Positions 60,671 through 64,000 of a stretch of DNA of 64,000 nt are shown in pieces. Positions within the stretch are counted from its first letter, which is position 1, and each line of letters opens with the position of its first letter. The notes under the pieces were generated by a model. That model worked only from the letters and a program-made list of their open reading frames with translations. It was not told the origin of the DNA and made no database searches. The translations under genes were made by a program, and so were the position numbers. Location of the stretch: assembly GCA_036564245.1 (NCBI GenBank), contig DATCKU010000086.1:51022-115021 (forward strand), written 5' to 3'. Source of the DNA: Thermasporomyces sp036564245. Its GTDB lineage: Bacteria > Actinomycetota > Actinomycetes > Propionibacteriales > Actinopolymorphaceae.

Positions 60671-61888
60671 TCAGTCTGGGTCGACGCGCAGGTCGGCGAG
60701 GATCGCTCGCGCCCGTTTGCCGCTGACCCACCGCGGTGCGTAGTCGTCGCCGATGACGTACGGAACGAAGCGCGTTGCCGCAAGTCGCGATCCTGCGAAT
60801 CGCGCCTCCAGGACGACACCTTCGCGCACCTGCGGCATGTCGGGGAACGACTCTCCCATGTCGAAGATGAAGTTGCCGAGCGAATGGACGAGCGGCTTGC
60901 CGCGGTGACGTTCGACGGTCTGGATCCAGTGCGGATGGCCTCCGACGACGAGGTCGGCGCCAGCGTCGAGGAGGGCCCGCCCGACGCGTCGCTGATCCCG
61001 GACCGGTTGGTGGGTGTACTGATCGCCCCAGTGCGGCAGCACGATGACCACGTCGACCTCGCGTCGCAGGGCACGCACCGCTCGGGTCGCTCGCGCCAGG
61101 TCGGCCCGGCTGAGCGGCCCCGTCCGCGGCTGCATGGCGACGCTCGCTGCGCCTGGCGTGTCCGCACCTGCCCGTGGCGTCTCGCCGATCGCGTTGAACG
61201 CCAGAAAGCCGAACCGCACGCCCTTCCGTTCCACGATGGCCGGACGCCACGCCTGGCGGGCGTTGGCTCCTGCCCCCACCGGCACGAACCCGCCCCGCCG
61301 CAGCAGTCGCAGCGTCTCGACCAAGGACCTCGAGCCGTAGTCGCCGGTGTGGTTGTTGGCCAGGGACAGCACGTCGAACCCAGCGAGCCGTAGCCCGGAC
61401 CGCACGCGCGGGTGGGCGGCGAACGAGTCGTTGCCCTGCCGCGGCGGACCCAGCTGGGCGAGCGTGCTCTCGAGGTTGCCGACGGTGATGTCGGCAGCGG
61501 CGAGTCGCCTCGCGGTCGGCCGCAGCGGGGCCGCGAAGTCATCGATCCGCTCGAGGCGGTCGCCCACCCGCCGGCCGAGCATGATGTCGCCGACGATCGT
61601 CACGGTGACGGTGGACGCAGGCGTGAGCGGCGTGGGCGTCGACGGTGCCGGGGTGGGAGGGGACGGGACAGCCGGCGTGGTCGTGGTCGCAGCCGGCGAC
61701 CGCCTGACCGTCTCCTGATCGTGTGGCCCGGCGCGCTGGGCCACAGGAGCCTCTGAGCAGCCCGCGACGAGGAGCGTGAGGACGAGCGTCACGAGCCCTG
61801 CCGCTCGACGGGACACGGCGCGTGAGCGGCTCACCGGTCCGGGTCGGGACCGGTTCCCGGAGCGCTCGGTGACCCTCACGACTCGCAT
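60671..61888 (-). CDS. CapA family lipoprotein (poly-gamma-glutamate synthesis type)
   Basis: 405 residues from the ATG at 61888; GTG 61834 is an alternative. A lipobox is present (VLTLLVAGCSEAP), then a threonine/proline spacer. The calcineurin-like domain has IVGDIMLGRR, ADITVGNLESTLA, SLANNHTGDYG, VIVLPHWGDQY, GGHPHWIQ and HSLGNFIFDMG, the ordered metal motifs of PGA_cap proteins. Family members hydrolyse or transfer poly-glutamate-linked or other wall substrates; in many actinomycetes the role is unknown. Confidence 0.88.
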   Translation of the reverse strand: MRVVRVTERSGNRSRPGPVSRSRAVSRRAAGLVTLVLTLLVAGCSEAPVAQRAGPHDQETVRRSPAATTTTPAVPSPPTPAPSTPTPLTPASTVTVTIVGDIMLGRRVGDRLERIDDFAAPLRPTARRLAAADITVGNLESTLAQLGPPRQGNDSFAAHPRVRSGLRLAGFDVLSLANNHTGDYGSRSLVETLRLLRRGGFVPVGAGANARQAWRPAIVERKGVRFGFLAFNAIGETPRAGADTPGAASVAMQPRTGPLSRADLARATRAVRALRREVDVVIVLPHWGDQYTHQPVRDQRRVGRALLDAGADLVVGGHPHWIQTVERHRGKPLVHSLGNFIFDMGESFPDMPQVREGVVLEARFAGSRLAATRFVPYVIGDDYAPRWVSGKRARAILADLRVDPD

Positions 61889-62433
61889 GCTCGCACACCT
61901 GTGCCATATGGTCCGATCGGTCGAGAATGCCTGATCGTCGCCGCGTGAGCGGTGAACGGGTGGTCTTTGGCCTCGTCGGAGCCGGCTCGGCAACCATGTC
62001 CCGCTGGGTGAGGCCCTGCGCGTGGCCGCCCGCTGCTTGCTCGCTGGTTGTCCTCTCGCTGCGCTAGGCTCCGGCAGCGACCCGCTGGTCGGACTTGCCT
62101 CCGACACAAACCCCCGAACTCGTCAATGTCGGCAATCCGACGTACCCTCACTCTTCGCGTGCGTACCGTGCTTCGAGGGGTAGTGCTAGCCGGGGATGCT
62201 TCGGACCCGATCCAGCCGGGTCAGGGCGACGAGGGCCGAGCCCGGGGGTCAGCACCCGGATTGGTGCTGCCGACCCACGAGCGGTTACGGTCTACGTCGA
62301 GACATCCATGATCACCGACGGTTGGTTCGGTTCGTGGCCCGGCTCCGGCGACCGGAGCTCCGGAGGCTCGGCGACGAAAGAGGCTCCCGTCGAGCCATCG
62401 TGATCATGAAGAGTGAGGAAGAAGAGGGACAAC
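61889..62433. other. Structured topA leader region
   Basis: 545 bp without a firm gene. TAGGCT near 62065 is a possible -10. A hairpin GGGTC-AGCAC/GTGCT-GACCC lies at about 62249-62279. CATGATCAC (62307-62315) and GTGATCATG (62400-62408) are perfect inverted repeats around nested CCGGAG/CTCCGG stems, and a 31-codon open frame (62308-62403) lies within them. Confidence 0.6.
62307..62408 (+). promoter_or_regulatory. Large hairpin leader directly before topA
   Basis: The outer arms CATGATCAC (62307-62315) and GTGATCATG (62400-62408) match exactly; next to them GACGG (62317-62321) can pair with CCGTC (62387-62391). CCGGAG and CTCCGG make inner stems. The structure ends 25 nt before the topA GTG, and it contains a 31-codon open frame, so a role in translation control is possible. 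Confidence 0.5.
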
Positions 62434-64000
62434 GTGCCTGCCAAGGCCAAGAAGCGGAGCTCCGCGCAGACGGCACGGACCGGCAAGGGGCGTGCCGCGG
62501 GGGCTTCGCGCGCGCGTACGCCCGAAGAGCAGAACCGCCTGGTCATCGTCGAGTCGCCGGCCAAGGCGAGGACGATCGCTGGCTTCCTCGGCGAGGGTTT
62601 CGTCGTGGAATCCAGCGTTGGTCACATTCGTGACCTTCCGGGCGGCGCGTCCGAGGTGCCCGCGAAGTACAAGAAGGAGCCGTGGGCGCGCCTCGGCGTC
62701 AACGTGGACGAGGGCTTCACGCCGCTGTACGTCGTACCTCGCGACAAAAAGCCCACTCTCAAGCGCCTCAAGGAGCTGGTTTCTGAAGCTGACGCGGTCT
62801 ATCTCGCAACAGACGAAGACCGCGAGGGAGAGGCGATCGCCTGGCACCTGTACGACGAGCTCAAGCCCAAGGTGCCGGTGCATCGCATGGTGTTCCACGA
62901 GATCACCCAGGAGGCGATCAACCAGGCGGTCGCGAACCCGCGGCAGATCGACGATCACCTGGTCGACGCCCAGGAGACCCGCAGGATCCTCGACCGGCTG
63001 TACGGCTACGAGGTCTCGCCGGTGCTGTGGAAGAAGGTCATGCCCAAGCTCTCGGCGGGCCGGGTGCAAAGCGTCGCGACGCGGCTGGTCGTCGATCGCG
63101 AGCGGGAACGCATGGCGTTCCGGACCGCGAGCTACTGGGACATCACGGCCGACCTCGACGCCGGGGAGACCAAGGACCCGCGCACCTTCACCGTGCGCCT
63201 GGTCAGCGTGGACGGCCGTCGGGTGGCGCAAGGGCGCGACTTCGCCTCGGACGGCACGCTCAAGGCCTCGGCTCGCGACGCCGTCGTGCACCTGGACGAG
63301 GCGCGGGCGACGAGCCTCGCCACCGGCCTGCAGGACGCGCAGTTCACCGTCCGCAACGTCGAGTCCAAGCCCTACCGGCGCTCACCGTACGCGCCGTTCC
63401 GGACCACGACCCTGCAGCAGGAGGCGGCCCGGAAGCTGGGCTTCGGAGCGGCCCGCACCATGCAGGTGGCGCAGCGGCTGTATGAGAACGGCTTCATCAC
63501 CTACATGCGGACCGACAGCACCAACCTGTCGGAGACCGCCCTGGCCGCCGCCCGCGCCCAGGCCACCGCGCTGTACGGCCCCGAGTACGTCGCCGACAAG
63601 CCCCGCATCTACGCCACGAAGGTCAAGAACGCCCAGGAGGCGCACGAGGCGATCCGCCCCGCCGGGGACGTCTTCCGCACCCCGGCCGAGACCGGGCTGA
63701 CCGGCGACCAGTTCCGGCTGTATGAGCTGATCTGGAAACGCACCATCGCCTCCCAGATGAAGGACGCCGTCGGCCAGTCGGTGTCGGTGCGGGTGGAGGG
63801 CTCCTCCAGCGCCGGCGAGCGGGCCGAGTTCGCCGCCACCGGCAAGACCATCACCTTCTACGGCTTCCTGAAGGCGTATGTGGAGGGCGCCGACGACCCC
63901 GAGTCCGACGCCGACGACAGCGAGCGGCGCCTGCCGGCCCTGGCCGAGGGCGACCCGCTGAGCGCCGAGCGGCTGCAGGCCCAGGGGCACAGCACCCGCC
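62434..64000 (+). CDS. topA: DNA topoisomerase I (3' part outside window)
   Basis: 522 codons are visible from a GTG with GAAGAGGG before it; the frame is open at the window end. The N-tail is lysine/arginine-rich. The TOPRIM domain has LVIVESPAKARTIAGFLG and ATDEDREGEAIAWHL. The active-site tyrosine is Tyr357 in GFITYMRTDST. RVQSVATRLVV and SPYAPFRTTTLQQEA are conserved. It relaxes negative supercoils. Codon use changes inside the gene (see findings). Rv3646c has this place in mycobacteria. Confidence 0.95.
   Translation, partial: MPAKAKKRSSAQTARTGKGRAAGASRARTPEEQNRLVIVESPAKARTIAGFLGEGFVVESSVGHIRDLPGGASEVPAKYKKEPWARLGVNVDEGFTPLYVVPRDKKPTLKRLKELVSEADAVYLATDEDREGEAIAWHLYDELKPKVPVHRMVFHEITQEAINQAVANPRQIDDHLVDAQETRRILDRLYGYEVSPVLWKKVMPKLSAGRVQSVATRLVVDRERERMAFRTASYWDITADLDAGETKDPRTFTVRLVSVDGRRVAQGRDFASDGTLKASARDAVVHLDEARATSLATGLQDAQFTVRNVESKPYRRSPYAPFRTTTLQQEAARKLGFGAARTMQVAQRLYENGFITYMRTDSTNLSETALAAARAQATALYGPEYVADKPRIYATKVKNAQEAHEAIRPAGDVFRTPAETGLTGDQFRLYELIWKRTIASQMKDAVGQSVSVRVEGSSSAGERAEFAATGKTITFYGFLKAYVEGADDPESDADDSERRLPALAEGDPLSAERLQAQGHSTR

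Noticed and set aside
1..64000. CRISPR arrays, insertion sequences or rRNA genes
   Set aside because: No spaced direct-repeat array, transposase or rRNA sequence was found in the window.

Overview
The window is high-GC DNA from an actinomycete. Evidence for this includes a WhiB regulator, a Crp/Ssd/Tad gene order matching the Mycobacterium tuberculosis Rv3644-Rv3683 neighbourhood, frequent GTG starts, ATGA/GTGA overlaps, and several probable leaderless promoters (TANNNT 6-7 nt before the start codon). Nothing in the window fixes the genus. A member of Propionibacteriales or a neighbouring order is plausible, but that is inference.

Layout. Positions 1-8.9 kb form an accessory left arm: a truncated FAD oxidoreductase divergent from a MarR regulator, small stress and modification genes (three GNATs, two SRPBCC proteins with one ArsR regulator, a Nudix hydrolase), an uncharacterised 320-residue protein, tRNA-Pro(CGG) and a metallophosphoesterase. 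Positions 8.9-24.8 kb hold a conserved cell-envelope and redox block: YqeY-like protein, bifunctional penicillin-binding protein with PASTA domain, WhiB4-like protein, paired ArsA-type ATPases, an ECF sigma factor with a membrane partner, DUF4177-RidA-Nudix-metallo-beta-lactamase operon, Crp, endonuclease III, then the translationally coupled TlpA-Nudix-MarP operon and an EphE-like hydrolase. Positions 24.9-31.7 kb carry a holin-like membrane protein, a SpoU methyltransferase, a DivIVA-like coiled coil, a MOSC protein, an LGFP-repeat/VanY peptidase and a lipoprotein.

Positions 31.8-42.2 kb are about acetate and related carboxylates: acetyl-CoA synthetase, an ActP-type symporter with its DUF485 partner, and a second symporter preceded by a small membrane protein and a LytS/LytTR two-component pair in one direction. 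Positions 42.3-54.3 kb hold a Nudix hydrolase, a methyltransferase, the HAD-IB phosphatase, a 6C-type small RNA, the Tad pilus cluster (Ssd, TadA, TadB, TadC, pilin, TadE, TadE-like) and a DEAH helicase of the MrfA type. Positions 54.6-64 kb hold a STAS anti-sigma antagonist, the proton-pumping pyrophosphatase, a methyltransferase, an M28 peptidase, a CapA protein and the 5' part of topoisomerase I, cut by the window end.

Most genes are conserved core genes. The parts that ordinary annotation does not explain are mostly non-coding: two repeat families between genes, strong hairpins, operator-like palindromes at MarR and ArsR genes, a structured topA leader, and an abrupt codon-use change inside topA. 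At protein level the clearest oddity is an epoxide-hydrolase-like protein with glycine at the nucleophile position. I did not find a convincing new defence or biosynthetic system.
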